Shown here: positions 60,701 through 64,000 of the stretch, one piece after another
Numbering within the stretch: the first letter of the stretch is position 1
Layout of the letters: every line of letters starts with the position of its first letter
DNA from: Rhynochetos jubatus
Lineage: Eukaryota; Chordata; Aves; Eurypygiformes; Rhynochetidae
Assembly (NCBI GenBank): GCA_027574665.1
Contig: CM050650.1
Coordinates: forward strand, 53,117,304-53,181,303
Reading direction: 5' to 3'
Length of the DNA: 64,000 bases
Program-made: the position numbers and the translations under genes
Notes under the pieces: model-generated
Told to the model about the DNA's origin: nothing
What the model saw: only the letters and a program-made list of their open reading frames with translations
Databases searched by the model: none

Positions 60701-62603
60701 TCATTTAGCTAATGACACTGAATGTCTCGAGTGTTTGTATAAAGAGTAAATAATTCATCTTTAATAATTAATAATTCTCTGAATAATGCATGTACACCAG
60801 CCTGATTTATGGTGCTAATATGTTACGATCATGTGAAATTAAATGTAAAGCCATTTATGTAATGATATTATAACTTCAATTAATGTCATCACTATTTATT
60901 TTATATTCCTGTTTCCTCTGGGGTTGGTTTAGTATCTTCAATATTTGTGGAGACCACCTTAATTTTTGCTTTTATTCTTTAATCTATGCTTTAGTAGCAT
61001 TGAATCAATTTAAGCTTAGCACTTTGATGCCATGTGCATTACTTAAGTAGCATGTGGAGATAATAATAGAATTTATACATAAACACATGTATGATGGAGT
61101 ACACATATATCATATAATATATATTTTTATATGTAGTTATAGGTGTATTATAAATATGTTTCTATATGCTTAATATTTACGATTTTATATATCCATATAA
61201 CCTCAGCCATGATGTTGCAGTTATGATCCAAAGCTCATTAAAACCAGTGGAATATCTTCAGTGGACTTTGGATCAAATCATGCAGCACGGTGATTTGTCC
61301 TCAGTGGAAAGAAATTAGAAAAGTACAGCATTAAGTGACAGATACCTTGTTATTTTCATCAGATTGTAAAACAGTCACTCATTTCCTCTTCTTTCCAAGA
61401 GAAATCCCCTAGTTTGTTGTAGTGACTAAATCTAGGTTTTCAGCATTTTTTTAATGTTTCAAGCAGTGTGAAGGTGGAGGGAAAAGGAGATTTCAGACTC
61501 AGTTCTTTAATCTTTCTCATAATGTTGTGGGTCCATTCCAGGTTGTTTCAATTTACGTGTTCCTTATTCTACTAAAGCTATATGCTATTACAGGCTCTAT
61601 CTATCTATCTATCTGTCTATCTATCTGTCTGTCTATCTAACATGACTATGACATGCAAAAAATCTTGTTAACAGCCCCCCCCCCCCCAGCTAAGACAGTG
61701 CAGAATAAGTGTTACAAATGTCAATTCTCTCTATTCAGTCATTAAGCATACATGTAGCATGCACATGTCCTGATAAAACAGTCAATGTGAAACGTTCTCA
61801 GATAGTTCTGAGAATGATAATTTTGAATTTTTTTAATATGCATCAAATCTCAAATATATTTCTTCTCCTTAACTTCCCTGCATTTTTGATGGGGTGTATC
61901 TTCCCTTTTGCTCTTCACACTTTCAGGCTTACAAAGATATGAGACATTGAGAACACTGACTTTATCTACTTTGAGCTTCTCACCTGCCTGATGCATAACA
62001 CTGGCAGAGATTGTATGAAACTAAGTAAGAGAAGTAAGAGTCAGACTGTGCTTCTATACATTGCAATCTTTGGACTGACCCATAAACAAGGCAGCAATGC
62101 AGTGATTGATGTGGAGGGATGCTGTCAAACAGTTAAGCCCTGGGTAAAGTGCTATTTAGGACAGATAAGGCTATTACAGCATGTCCACCTTGTAAGTCGG
62201 TTTTTAAAGTTGTTTTATCTCCAAATTCTTTTTTGGTCTAACAATAAATGTTAGTGTAGTATTTGAAAGTGTCGACTAATTAACTGGATTTTCTTTGTCT
62301 TTTTGCATGGCTGTTTTGTGCTGTTATTCCACCCTGGATATTATATGTGTAAATATATTTATGGATGACAATGGTATCCTCTAATTCATCATGTATCATA
62401 ACTGCAACTAAACAGTACATGGGGAAAAGCATGAGGAGCACAGCTTTCCCCTAATGCTCAATTATTTTGAAGGACAAAAGTCTGCAAGTATTCCTAAACC
62501 AAGCAGAAAATCAAAAGATAAAGCATCTGAGAAGACAGAAAAAGAGAAGTCCAATAAAGAAAGAGGATCACTTCTATCTCTTGCATCTCGACCTGAATCT
62601 CAG
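637..62603 (+). CDS. ADGB: androglobin, partial: 19 internal exons spread over the window
   Basis: Seen: 19 exons with AG/GT boundaries join in phase into 837 complete codons with no stop (exon lengths 91, 145, 46, 169, 64, 103, 142, 115, 168, 139, 135, 94, 135, 154, 188, 185, 197, 112 and 131 nt). The product has a calpain-core end motif, a beta-sandwich-like part, globin helices E-H, an IQ motif, globin helices A-B and a long C-terminal extension. Known: this order is specific to androglobin, a chimeric protein with a calpain-like N-terminus and a circularly permuted globin interrupted by a calmodulin-binding IQ motif. It is expressed in testis and ciliated cells and is required for sperm formation in mouse. 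Inferred: the gene is intact here, since no frameshift or stop is seen. The start codon, the calpain catalytic residues and the C-terminal end lie outside the window. A short exon between 55771 and 62472 may have been missed. Confidence 0.93.
728..4067. other. ADGB intron, 3.3 kb
   Basis: The intron contains a CR1 LINE 3' end at 1184-1997. The rest is AT-rich with no feature I can name. Open frames at 3381-3903 are short, overlap on both strands and show no domain or splice logic. Confidence 0.75.
1184..1997 (+). repeat. CR1 LINE, 5'-truncated 3' end
   Basis: The sequence follows the CR1 pattern: a reverse-transcriptase C-terminal stretch (CCATCCAGTGGGACCCTGAC), then GGCTGGATGGGGCTTTGAGC near the 3' end, closing with CCATTCTATGTTCTATG, the terminal short direct repeat of CR1. 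It runs in the gene's orientation. The frame is broken, so no functional protein remains. The GC-rich copy stands out from the AT-rich intron and fairly low divergence suggests moderate age. Confidence 0.92.
4068..4212 (+). CDS. ADGB: ADGB exon 2 of window, polar linker
   Basis: The exon runs from acceptor TTATTTAG to donor CAG|GTAATA. It encodes residues 31-78, starting [19 protein letters not shown], then turning acidic and Asn-rich ([16 protein letters not shown]). It enters in phase 2 from the previous exon and leaves in phase 0. The basic [10 protein letters not shown] patch followed by a probably disordered acidic stretch suggests a linker inserted in the calpain-like region. The preceding intron is 3.3 kb and the following one 11.0 kb. 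No enzymatic motif is present. Confidence 0.85.
6684..6705. repeat. A homopolymer run
   Basis: 22 A in a row in the 11 kb intron. It could be the remnant of a retrotransposed tail, but the sequence before it is not recognisable. Confidence 0.9.
8661..9869 (+). mobile_element. middle LTR of the nested set, solo, split by a younger copy
   Basis: It begins TGTGCTGGTTTTGGCTGA, a typical avian LTR start, directly abutting the outer LTR. Its first part runs to 9043 and it resumes at 9733, where TTTACTCTCCCTTTTCTGTC and TATTAAACTGTTTTTATC continue the same LTR type. Its 3' end near 9869 is degraded. The flanks CAGGC (8656-8660) and TGGGC (9870-9874) may be a decayed target duplication (3 of 5 match). 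It contains no retroviral gene. Confidence 0.8.
9044..9732 (+). mobile_element. innermost LTR of the nested set, solo
   Basis: The 689-bp element starts TGTGCTGGTTTTAGTCAGGA and ends GAGGTTAAACCATGACA, with TG at the start and CA at the end as expected of an LTR. The flanks ATCGG (9039-9043) and ATCAG (9733-9737) agree at 4 of 5 bases, a slightly decayed target duplication. A TATATAAG box lies at 9316-9323. It interrupts the middle LTR, so it is the youngest of the three. No coding sequence is present. Confidence 0.88.
10614..11043 (+). other. coding-like segment of unknown origin beside the LTR block
   Basis: Directly after an AG (TTAATTTTCAG) a frame reads [20 protein letters not shown] and stays open for about 40 codons to a stop at 10736-10738. 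A second frame further on (10911-11043) reads [20 protein letters not shown] and stops at 11041. The amino acid mix is protein-like, but I recognise no family. There is no usable donor that would add it to ADGB in phase. It could be a decayed retrocopy, a non-coding exon or chance. Confidence 0.25.
11949..12085 (+). repeat. CR1 LINE 3' tail fragment
   Basis: The stretch CTGGAGGTACTTGTGTGGAC through TTGGAATTGATGATCCTAAA and GGTCTTTTCCAACCTAAA follows the CR1 3' end (a motif like GATGATCTTTAAGGTCCCTTCCAACC). It is short and diverged. It runs in the gene's orientation. Confidence 0.75.
13533..14133 (+). mobile_element. solo LTR, avian endogenous retrovirus type
   Basis: A 601-bp element starting TGTGCTGCTTTGGCTGGGAT and ending GGGGTTAAACCATGACA. 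Its inner sequence (GGGGCTGTGTTTTGGATTTG, then GGAGCCCTGCTTTCCTGGGA, then TTTATCTCAACCCACGAG) matches the LTR type of the middle copy above. A TATA-like AGATAAAGC lies at 13810-13818. The flanks (GGATT and GAAGT) do not form a clear target duplication. No gag, pol or env is next to it, so it is a solo LTR. Its promoter and polyadenylation signals could in principle influence ADGB transcripts. Confidence 0.88.
15169..15214 (+). CDS. ADGB: ADGB exon 3 of window, 46-nt micro-exon
   Basis: This very short exon follows a long T tract and acceptor CATGTAG and ends at a perfect GTAAGT donor. In the frame required by both neighbours it reads [15 protein letters not shown] (residues 79-93) and its final G starts Glu94. 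A second open frame ([15 protein letters not shown]) looks protein-like but does not join either neighbour in phase, so it was set aside. Because 46 is not a multiple of three, skipping this exon would shift the frame. It lies between introns of 11.0 and 2.5 kb. Confidence 0.8.
15215..17743. other. ADGB intron, 2.5 kb
   Basis: AT- and T-rich sequence without a recognisable repeat, RNA gene or exon. A T-rich low-complexity stretch lies around 15560-15770. Confidence 0.75.
17744..17912 (+). CDS. ADGB: ADGB exon 4 of window, linker plus calpain-core closing motif
   Basis: The exon follows acceptor CTCTGCAG and ends CA|GTAAGG. Residues 95-138 are polar ([16 protein letters not shown]) and probably disordered. 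Residues 139-149 read [11 protein letters not shown]. Known: classical calpains end their cysteine-protease core with a similar F-W-M-S-F-x-D-F stretch, so this marks the end of the calpain-like core. The calpain Asn-Pro-Trp box that should precede it is absent from all 138 upstream residues in the window, so either a long insertion separates the two or the box is degenerate. The downstream exon continues smoothly with QNLYVFHKP. Confidence 0.93.
17913..19223. other. ADGB intron, 1.3 kb, with a GC-richer patch
   Basis: The first 390 bases (17925-18300) are richer in G+C and CpG than the flanks and include TTTCAGGGTACTCCCAAGGC and CAGCCGCTGGACAGACACAG. The rest is AT-rich. The patch is either an unclassified interspersed repeat or a regulatory element; I cannot decide. 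Confidence 0.6.
19224..19287 (+). CDS. ADGB: ADGB exon 5 of window, start of beta-sandwich region
   Basis: The 64-nt exon runs from acceptor TTCTCCCTAG to donor AAG|GTATGT. It encodes residues 150-171, [20 protein letters not shown] and the following FK. The first G completes Gln150. This short aromatic-rich segment directly follows the calpain-core end motif and leads into the beta-sandwich. It ends in phase 0. Confidence 0.92.
19288..20953. other. ADGB intron, 1.7 kb
   Basis: AT-rich intron, with short T runs (20190-20210) and no recognisable repeat, RNA gene or exon. Confidence 0.75.
20954..21056 (+). CDS. ADGB: ADGB exon 6 of window, beta-sandwich strands
   Basis: The exon follows acceptor TTTCTATGCAG and ends GGAG|GTAAGG. 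Residues 172-205 read [15 protein letters not shown] and then [15 protein letters not shown], alternating hydrophobic strands typical of a calpain-type domain III or C2-like beta-sandwich. The pattern matches the androglobin region between the protease core and the globin. The exon ends in phase 1 and its last G is completed by the next exon to give Gly206. Confidence 0.93.
21057..22302. other. ADGB intron, 1.2 kb
   Basis: The intron holds a short TTTTG tandem repeat (21327-21345) and a CR1 fragment on the - strand at 21492-21725. The rest is AT-rich and unremarkable. Confidence 0.75.
21492..21725 (-). repeat. CR1 LINE fragment, antisense to ADGB
   Basis: The + strand reads GAATGGTTTGGGTTGGAAGG and GACCTT, the reverse complement of the CR1 3' end. 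It continues with AGCCCCAGAGCTGAATGCAG, CAGGTGGGGTTTCACAAGAG and GGCTTTCTGGGCTGCCAGCG, the usual antisense CR1 reverse-transcriptase pattern. An internal deletion joins the 3' end to the upstream part at about 21520. Confidence 0.92.
22303..22444 (+). CDS. ADGB: ADGB exon 7 of window, beta-sandwich strands
   Basis: The acceptor is a T-rich tract ending AATCGAG, and the donor is GG|GTATGT. The exon encodes residues 207-252: [16 protein letters not shown], then [16 protein letters not shown] and [14 protein letters not shown]. The closer acceptor at 22334-22342 (GTTCTAG) was rejected because it puts a stop directly in frame. The alternation of strands and turns continues the beta-sandwich. The exon leaves in phase 2 and Gly253 is completed by the next exon. 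Confidence 0.92.
22445..24553. other. ADGB intron, 2.1 kb
   Basis: AT-rich intron ending in an A run and a T run (24500-24539) shortly before the acceptor. No repeat family, RNA gene or further exon was recognised. Confidence 0.75.
24554..24668 (+). CDS. ADGB: ADGB exon 8 of window, end of beta-sandwich leading into globin
   Basis: The exon runs from acceptor TTGAATGTAG to donor AAG|GTATGC and encodes residues 254-291. It begins [20 protein letters not shown] and closes with [15 protein letters not shown]. The first half is the last strand pair of the beta-sandwich. The second half probably holds the C helix and CD corner, where the permuted globin begins; the exact helix boundary cannot be set without a structure. 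The long T tract just before the acceptor (24522-24539) may serve as an extended pyrimidine tract. Confidence 0.92.
24669..26162. other. ADGB intron, 1.5 kb
   Basis: AT-rich intron with a 20-base T run at 25601-25620. No repeat family, RNA gene or exon was recognised. Confidence 0.75.
26163..26330 (+). CDS. ADGB: ADGB exon 9 of window, haem-binding E and F helices of the globin
   Basis: The exon follows a strong CT-rich acceptor (CTCTCTCTCCAG) and encodes exactly 56 codons, residues 292-347, phase 0 to 0. Helix E reads [19 protein letters not shown]. Aligned by eye to vertebrate globins, Gln299 (codon 26184-26186) takes position E7 and His331 (26280-26282, in LTHCPPGLH) takes the proximal F8 position. 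Known: androglobin carries Gln at E7 and His at F8, as here. Both haem-contact residues are present, so haem binding is plausible. The spacing is 32 residues, against 29 in myoglobin, which suggests a small insertion between the helices. The start of helix G (DEEHFK) closes the exon. Confidence 0.95.
26331..28222. other. ADGB intron, 1.9 kb
   Basis: AT-rich intron with a T run at 26787-26804. Nothing else could be named. Confidence 0.75.
28223..28361 (+). CDS. ADGB: ADGB exon 10 of window, globin G and H helices
   Basis: The exon runs from acceptor TTTTTATTTTAG to donor CAG|GTACTG and encodes residues 348-393. [19 protein letters not shown] continues helix G from the previous exon, and [18 protein letters not shown] fits helix H. 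The last part (VSEDDTMSS) is acidic and likely begins the linker to the IQ motif. It ends in phase 1, and its final G is completed by AG across a 6.6 kb intron to give Glu394. Confidence 0.93.
28362..34996. other. ADGB intron, 6.6 kb, between the two globin halves
   Basis: Separates helix H from the IQ exon. It contains GTTT/GCTT low complexity (28825-28890), unclassified sequence at 30500-30960, a GC-richer block (32100-33010), a CR1 fragment (33575-33870) and a pyrimidine tract ending in a decoy acceptor (34110-34243). No in-phase exon was found. Confidence 0.7.
33575..33870 (+). repeat. CR1-like LINE 3' fragment, old
   Basis: The sequence GAAGAGATTGCCCAGAGAGT, GAGTCTCCATCCCTGAAGAT and GGATTGGACCAGATGACCTT, ending TATTATTCTGTGATTATATG, follows the CR1 3' UTR layout. 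It is more diverged than the copy at 1184-1997, so probably older. It runs in the gene's orientation. Confidence 0.8.
34997..35131 (+). CDS. ADGB: ADGB exon 11 of window, IQ calmodulin-binding motif
   Basis: The exon follows acceptor CCCTTCTTTCAG and ends CCAG|GTGTGT, 135 nt, phase 1 to 1. It encodes residues 395-438. After a polar Ser-rich linker and an Ala-rich helix start ([10 protein letters not shown]), residues 420-430 read [11 protein letters not shown] (35074-35106), a full match to the IQ consensus [hydrophobic]-Q-x3-[RK]-G-x3-[RK]. Known: androglobin has an IQ motif inserted in its globin between helices H and A, and IQ motifs bind calmodulin. The exon joins both globin halves in frame. 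Confidence 0.95.
35132..37407. other. ADGB intron, 2.3 kb
   Basis: It contains an old CR1-like stretch at 35620-36030 and T/C-rich tracts (36660-36800). The sequence at 36200-36530 may be part of another old LINE but is too decayed to call. Confidence 0.65.
35620..36030 (+). repeat. possible old CR1-like LINE fragment
   Basis: TCATCTGGAATATTGTGTCC resembles the CR1 reverse-transcriptase end (CATCTGGAATACTGTGTCC type), followed by a further GC-balanced stretch with AAAAGTGGAATTTACTTT. The match beyond the first 25 bases is weak, so the far end is a guess. Confidence 0.5.
37408..37501 (+). CDS. ADGB: ADGB exon 12 of window, globin A and B helices
   Basis: The exon runs from acceptor ATATTTTCAG to donor CG|GTAATC and encodes residues 440-469. 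[20 protein letters not shown] resembles a globin A helix with its conserved Trp (Trp454), followed by [11 protein letters not shown], the start of helix B. In a normal globin these helices come first; here they follow helix H and the IQ motif, which is the circular permutation typical of androglobin. The exon ends in phase 2. Confidence 0.93.
37502..40114. other. ADGB intron, 2.6 kb
   Basis: AT-rich intron with a TTTA microsatellite at 38509-38532. No repeat family or exon was recognised in the remainder. Confidence 0.75.
38509..38532. repeat. TTTA microsatellite
   Basis: About six tandem TTTA units with no interruption. Confidence 0.9.
40115..40249 (+). CDS. ADGB: ADGB exon 13 of window, end of globin and start of C-terminal region
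   Basis: The exon follows acceptor TTCTGCTTTCTAG and ends CAG|GTGAGC, 135 nt, phase 2 to 2. It encodes residues 471-514: [20 protein letters not shown], then [20 protein letters not shown] and FVVF. The first residues complete helix B of the permuted globin. The remainder begins the beta-rich region after it. The next exon is only 200 bp away, the shortest intron in the window. Confidence 0.92.
40450..40603 (+). CDS. ADGB: ADGB exon 14 of window, second beta-rich region
   Basis: The exon runs from acceptor TCTTTAG to donor AAG|GTAAAT and encodes residues 516-566, including [29 protein letters not shown] and [14 protein letters not shown]. Alternating hydrophobic residues and turns suggest a beta-sandwich like calpain domain III. 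No enzymatic motif is seen. The function of this region of androglobin is not established. Confidence 0.92.
40604..45747. other. ADGB intron, 5.1 kb
   Basis: AT-rich. The sequence at 41580-43100 has scattered similarity to antisense old LINE reverse-transcriptase DNA (for example ATATTGAATAGAATTATGTT and CTACCCCACCTGGTATGTTC) but is too decayed to classify. A T run lies at 44764-44786. No exon was recognised. Confidence 0.6.
45748..45935 (+). CDS. ADGB: ADGB exon 15 of window, second beta-rich region
   Basis: The exon follows acceptor CTCCTTTCAG and ends CAG|GTAAAC. It encodes residues 567-628, among them [26 protein letters not shown] and [12 protein letters not shown]. The [10 protein letters not shown] strand, followed by a loop and a further strand, fits calpain-type beta-sandwich folds, so this may be a second copy of such a module flanking the globin. 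It enters in phase 0 and leaves in phase 2. The preceding intron is 5.1 kb. Confidence 0.93.
45936..47442. other. ADGB intron, 1.5 kb
   Basis: AT-rich intron with short TATA-type runs (46030-46060). No repeat family, RNA gene or exon was recognised. Confidence 0.75.
47443..47627 (+). CDS. ADGB: ADGB exon 16 of window, second beta-rich region
   Basis: The exon follows acceptor CTTCCCTTTTAG and ends ACT|GTAAGT. It encodes residues 630-690: [40 protein letters not shown] and [18 protein letters not shown]. The short alternating strands ([13 protein letters not shown]) continue the beta-rich region. It enters in phase 2 and leaves in phase 1, with the final T completed to Ser691 across a 6.7 kb intron. 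Confidence 0.93.
48418..48439. repeat. A homopolymer run
   Basis: 22 A in a row, about 100 bases before a CR1 fragment. CR1 elements end in short octamer repeats rather than A tails, so the run is probably unrelated to it. Confidence 0.9.
48540..48872 (+). repeat. CR1 LINE 3' fragment
   Basis: The run of GCAAGAGGCAATGGGCACAA, TTGGAACAGGTTGCCTAGAA, GATGACCCTGCTTTTAGCAA and GAACGATCTCCAGAGGTGTC with TTCCAGCCTC is the CR1 3' end. It is sense to the gene. It shows an internal insertion-deletion pattern and moderate divergence. Confidence 0.9.
51133..51165 (+). repeat. 11-bp tandem repeat, three exact copies
   Basis: The unit GTGACAGTATC occurs three times without a mismatch and is followed by a partial copy (GTAT). 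It is too short for a minisatellite locus but is exact, so probably a recent slippage event. Confidence 0.9.
51996..52013 (-). promoter_or_regulatory. possible CTCF-type binding motif
   Basis: The + strand reads CAGCACCACCTGGTGACC. Its complement, GGTCACCAGGTGGTGCTG, agrees with most of the CTCF core (CCACCAGGGGGCGCT type). It is a by-eye motif match only, in intronic DNA. Motifs of this quality occur by chance. Confidence 0.3.
54281..54477 (+). CDS. ADGB: ADGB exon 17 of window, basic linker
   Basis: The exon runs from acceptor TATCATCTTGCAG to donor GAA|GTAAGA and encodes residues 692-756. The first half is Lys/Ser/Thr-rich ([20 protein letters not shown]) and probably disordered. The second half contains [19 protein letters not shown], a Pro-rich stretch before an acidic-hydrophobic patch. 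It enters in phase 1 and leaves in phase 0. It links the beta-rich region to the helical segment in the next exon. Confidence 0.9.
54478..55658. other. ADGB intron, 1.2 kb
   Basis: AT-rich intron with an A run at 55113-55125. No repeat family or exon was recognised. Confidence 0.75.
55659..55770 (+). CDS. ADGB: ADGB exon 18 of window, helical segment
   Basis: The exon follows acceptor TTTTCTTTCTCAG and encodes residues 757-793: [20 protein letters not shown] followed by [17 protein letters not shown]. The donor AAAG|GTTGGT is weak, but the coding match is clear up to it. The segment looks like a strand followed by an amphipathic helix. It leaves in phase 1; joining to the next exon found gives Gly794 and then QKSASIPK. 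A small additional exon of a length divisible by three may lie in the 6.7 kb intron that follows. Confidence 0.88.
55862..55886. repeat. ATT microsatellite
   Basis: About eight tandem units of TTA/ATT without interruption, in the intron after exon 55659-55770. Confidence 0.9.
56380..56750. repeat. possible interspersed repeat, perhaps an LTR
   Basis: GGTCTCATTCTGCTCCCCTT, TTCTGGCTGGACAGAATGGA, then CATTCCAGCAGCTGGGCTGG and CTGTGCTCTTGCCCTGCAGA resemble avian LTR-type sequence I have seen but cannot name. CA-rich runs precede it and an ATTT run follows (56737-56752). No target duplication or clear ends were found. Confidence 0.35.
59980..60040 (+). repeat. CR1 LINE 3' tail fragment, very short
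   Basis: GGACATTGGACTGGATGATC followed by ACTATGGTTCCTTCTGGC matches the CR1-type 3' tail (GGACTAGATGATC then TTCCTTCCAAC). Only about 60 bases can be assigned. Confidence 0.6.
61595..61639 (+). repeat. TCTA/TCTG microsatellite
   Basis: About 11 tetranucleotide units alternate between TCTA and TCTG, followed 35 bases later by a 13-base C run (61675-61687). Both are likely polymorphic. Confidence 0.92.
62473..62603 (+). CDS. ADGB: ADGB exon 19 of window, Lys/Glu/Ser-rich tail segment
   Basis: The exon runs from acceptor AATTATTTTGAAG to donor CAG|GTAAGG and encodes residues 795-837. It reads [20 protein letters not shown], then [20 protein letters not shown], ending ESQ. A stop lies just upstream in this frame, so the acceptor at 62471-62472 is the only one that works. 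Lys/Glu-rich low complexity here fits the poorly conserved stretch before the C-terminal coiled coil of androglobin. It ends in phase 0, and the following exon lies beyond the window. Confidence 0.88.
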
Positions 62604-64000
62604 GTAAGGACAAAGCCAAAACCTACATTCATTGAATGTGCCATTATTCTACTGAGTGTAAAGTTATTTTCAGGTTTGCAGGTCAGTATTACTATCCATT
62701 GTAGTGTACCCCTTGCATTTCTTTATGCCCTGCTTTGCCACCTTTTTAGCTTTACACCTGAGAGAGATTGAATTACACAGGTGAATGACATACATCCTGC
62801 ATGCAGAGATGTAATGTGCTTATTTCTTTGTTTATGTATAAAGCAACTACCGGTCTTAACTTCTGTTGGTTTAGTTTCTGCTTTGGCTAAAGATTTATTA
62901 AATTCCATGGATTCACCATATTCATGTCCCATTAGTCCCTCATTGTAGTGGTTTTCATGGGTTCACAGGTAGAGGAAGTAGATCTTTCCCCTATAGTCTG
63001 TTCCTGTCTCATATGTCACGATTGTCATTAGCTTGTGGACATACAATGGCAGCAAAAATTGATACCTACTTGCCTATGTGCAAATTCTTCTCAGCAACGA
63101 TGGGATAATCTGTTTTCTGTGGTTGACTGAAAGGCTAGTGCCAGTCTGTATGTCTTAAAAGTAATAATTGACTTTATGGATTGCAAACAGATTAATGGAA
63201 AGCAAAGAAGAAACTGACAGCTCCTCATTTAATGTTATTGCTTTTGTTGGAAGTTTTGCTGCCTCATGGCAGGTAGTTCAAGGGAAGGGCACCTCCACAG
63301 AGCTTTTTGTGAAGGAATCTCTACTGAATTGTTTTGTTGGCTAAACCTGCTGCACAGTAAACTTCCTATGATTCATATCCACACCTAATTATACAGAGTT
63401 CGGAAATATTGCCTTAACCCTTCTTTCAGAGCAGTCTGAGTGGCTGAAGTTGAGACTGTTGGCCACAGAAATGCGATGCAGCCTCAGGCTGTGTCAGGTT
63501 CCTGCCTTCAGCTCCAGTGATGGGGTACGCTAGGGGTGCTGGTTCTCATGAGTTCTTCAGTCTGCCACTAAAACGCATGCATGGTTTAAGACAGCTTGCA
63601 GATAAAGAAGATGCCCAACTTTAGTCTCAAATAAAAGCAGAACTCCTATCTCTACTTCTAAATCTTGGGCCCAAAGCTTCTGCAGATGGTATGGCTTACA
63701 GAAATATATGCAGCACAATATCTCATTCATTGGTCAGACAGCAGAATAGTCTCCTACGTTTCAGGCACTACTTGTACCCTACGGTTCTGCAGAGGCCATG
63801 TGTTAAGGTGGTTTAGAGAGTTTGGGAAGTGATTGGAAAGAACCTGATCCCTCATAAGATAAAGCAAGAAGTATTTCTACACAAGAAGACTAGTTAAATA
63901 TAATAAAACTTGTAGTAAAAAAGCTTGTGGAAGGAGAGGAGAGGAGCTTGGCAGGGAAATAAGACAATGGCATTAAAATCACAAGACACTCTTGTTCAGA
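62604..64000. other. ADGB intron, 5' end
   Basis: Intron after the last exon in the window. No further exon, repeat family or RNA gene was recognised. The remaining C-terminal exons lie beyond the right edge. Confidence 0.7.

Larger units (their letters stand above)
55771..62472. other. ADGB intron, 6.7 kb, may hide a short exon
   Basis: It contains an ATT microsatellite (55862-55886), an unclassified GC-mixed block with CA-rich and TATA-type runs (56380-56750), a GC-richer patch (59130-59600), a CR1 tail (about 59980-60040), a TCTA microsatellite and a C run (61595-61687). I looked for a short phase 1 to 1 exon and could not fix one. Confidence 0.65.

Noticed and set aside
61675-61687. C run beside a tetranucleotide repeat as a possible assembly gap or structured element
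   Set aside because: It is an ordinary homopolymer; length may be inaccurate but nothing else supports a feature.
1-64000. CRISPR arrays, operons, bacterial genes, tRNA or rRNA genes
   Set aside because: None is visible, and the spliced gene and avian repeats show vertebrate nuclear DNA.

Overview
The window is a piece of vertebrate, almost certainly avian, nuclear DNA. The bird assignment rests on the repeats: CR1 LINE 3' ends in both orientations, ending in the CR1-type ATTCTATG-like octamer, and long terminal repeats (LTRs) of the avian endogenous retrovirus kind that start TGTGCTGGTTTTGGCT or end in TTAAACCATGACA. The DNA is AT-rich and consists mostly of introns. The LTR types suggest a neoavian rather than a galliform bird, but that is inference; the species cannot be named from this sequence.

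One protein-coding gene fills the window on the + strand: androglobin (ADGB). I found 19 internal coding exons, from 637-727 to 62473-62603. All have AG acceptors and GT donors, and the reading phase agrees across all 18 junctions, giving 837 complete codons with no stop. Both ends of the gene lie outside: the start codon and most of the calpain-like protease region are to the left, and the C-terminal tail, stop and 3' UTR are to the right. Residue numbers in the entries count from the first complete codon at 639.

The exons run in this order. Residues 1-138 (637-17877) form a polar linker and end at a calpain protease-core closing motif (W-I-S-F-E-D-F, residues 139-145). Residues 150-290 (19224-24668) form a beta-sandwich-like region. 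The globin domain follows in circularly permuted order: helices E to H come first (26163-28361, with Gln at E7 and His at F8), then a calmodulin-binding IQ motif (exon 34997-35131), then helices A and B (37408-40249). A second beta-rich region (40450-47627), a basic linker (54281-54477), a helical segment (55659-55770) and a Lys/Glu/Ser-rich tail segment (62473-62603) complete the part seen here.

The introns hold the mobile DNA. Intron 4213-15168 carries the clearest structure: three LTRs nested inside one another at 8384-10578, the outermost with a perfect 5-bp target duplication, and a separate solo LTR at 13533-14133. CR1 fragments lie at 1184-1997, 11949-12085, 21492-21725, 33575-33870, 48540-48872 and elsewhere. 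Simple repeats are scattered. No second gene, tRNA, rRNA or CRISPR array was found. A coding-like stretch beside the nested LTRs (10614-11043), two GC-richer intron patches (17925-18300 and 32100-33010) and a CTCF-like motif (51996-52013) remain unexplained.
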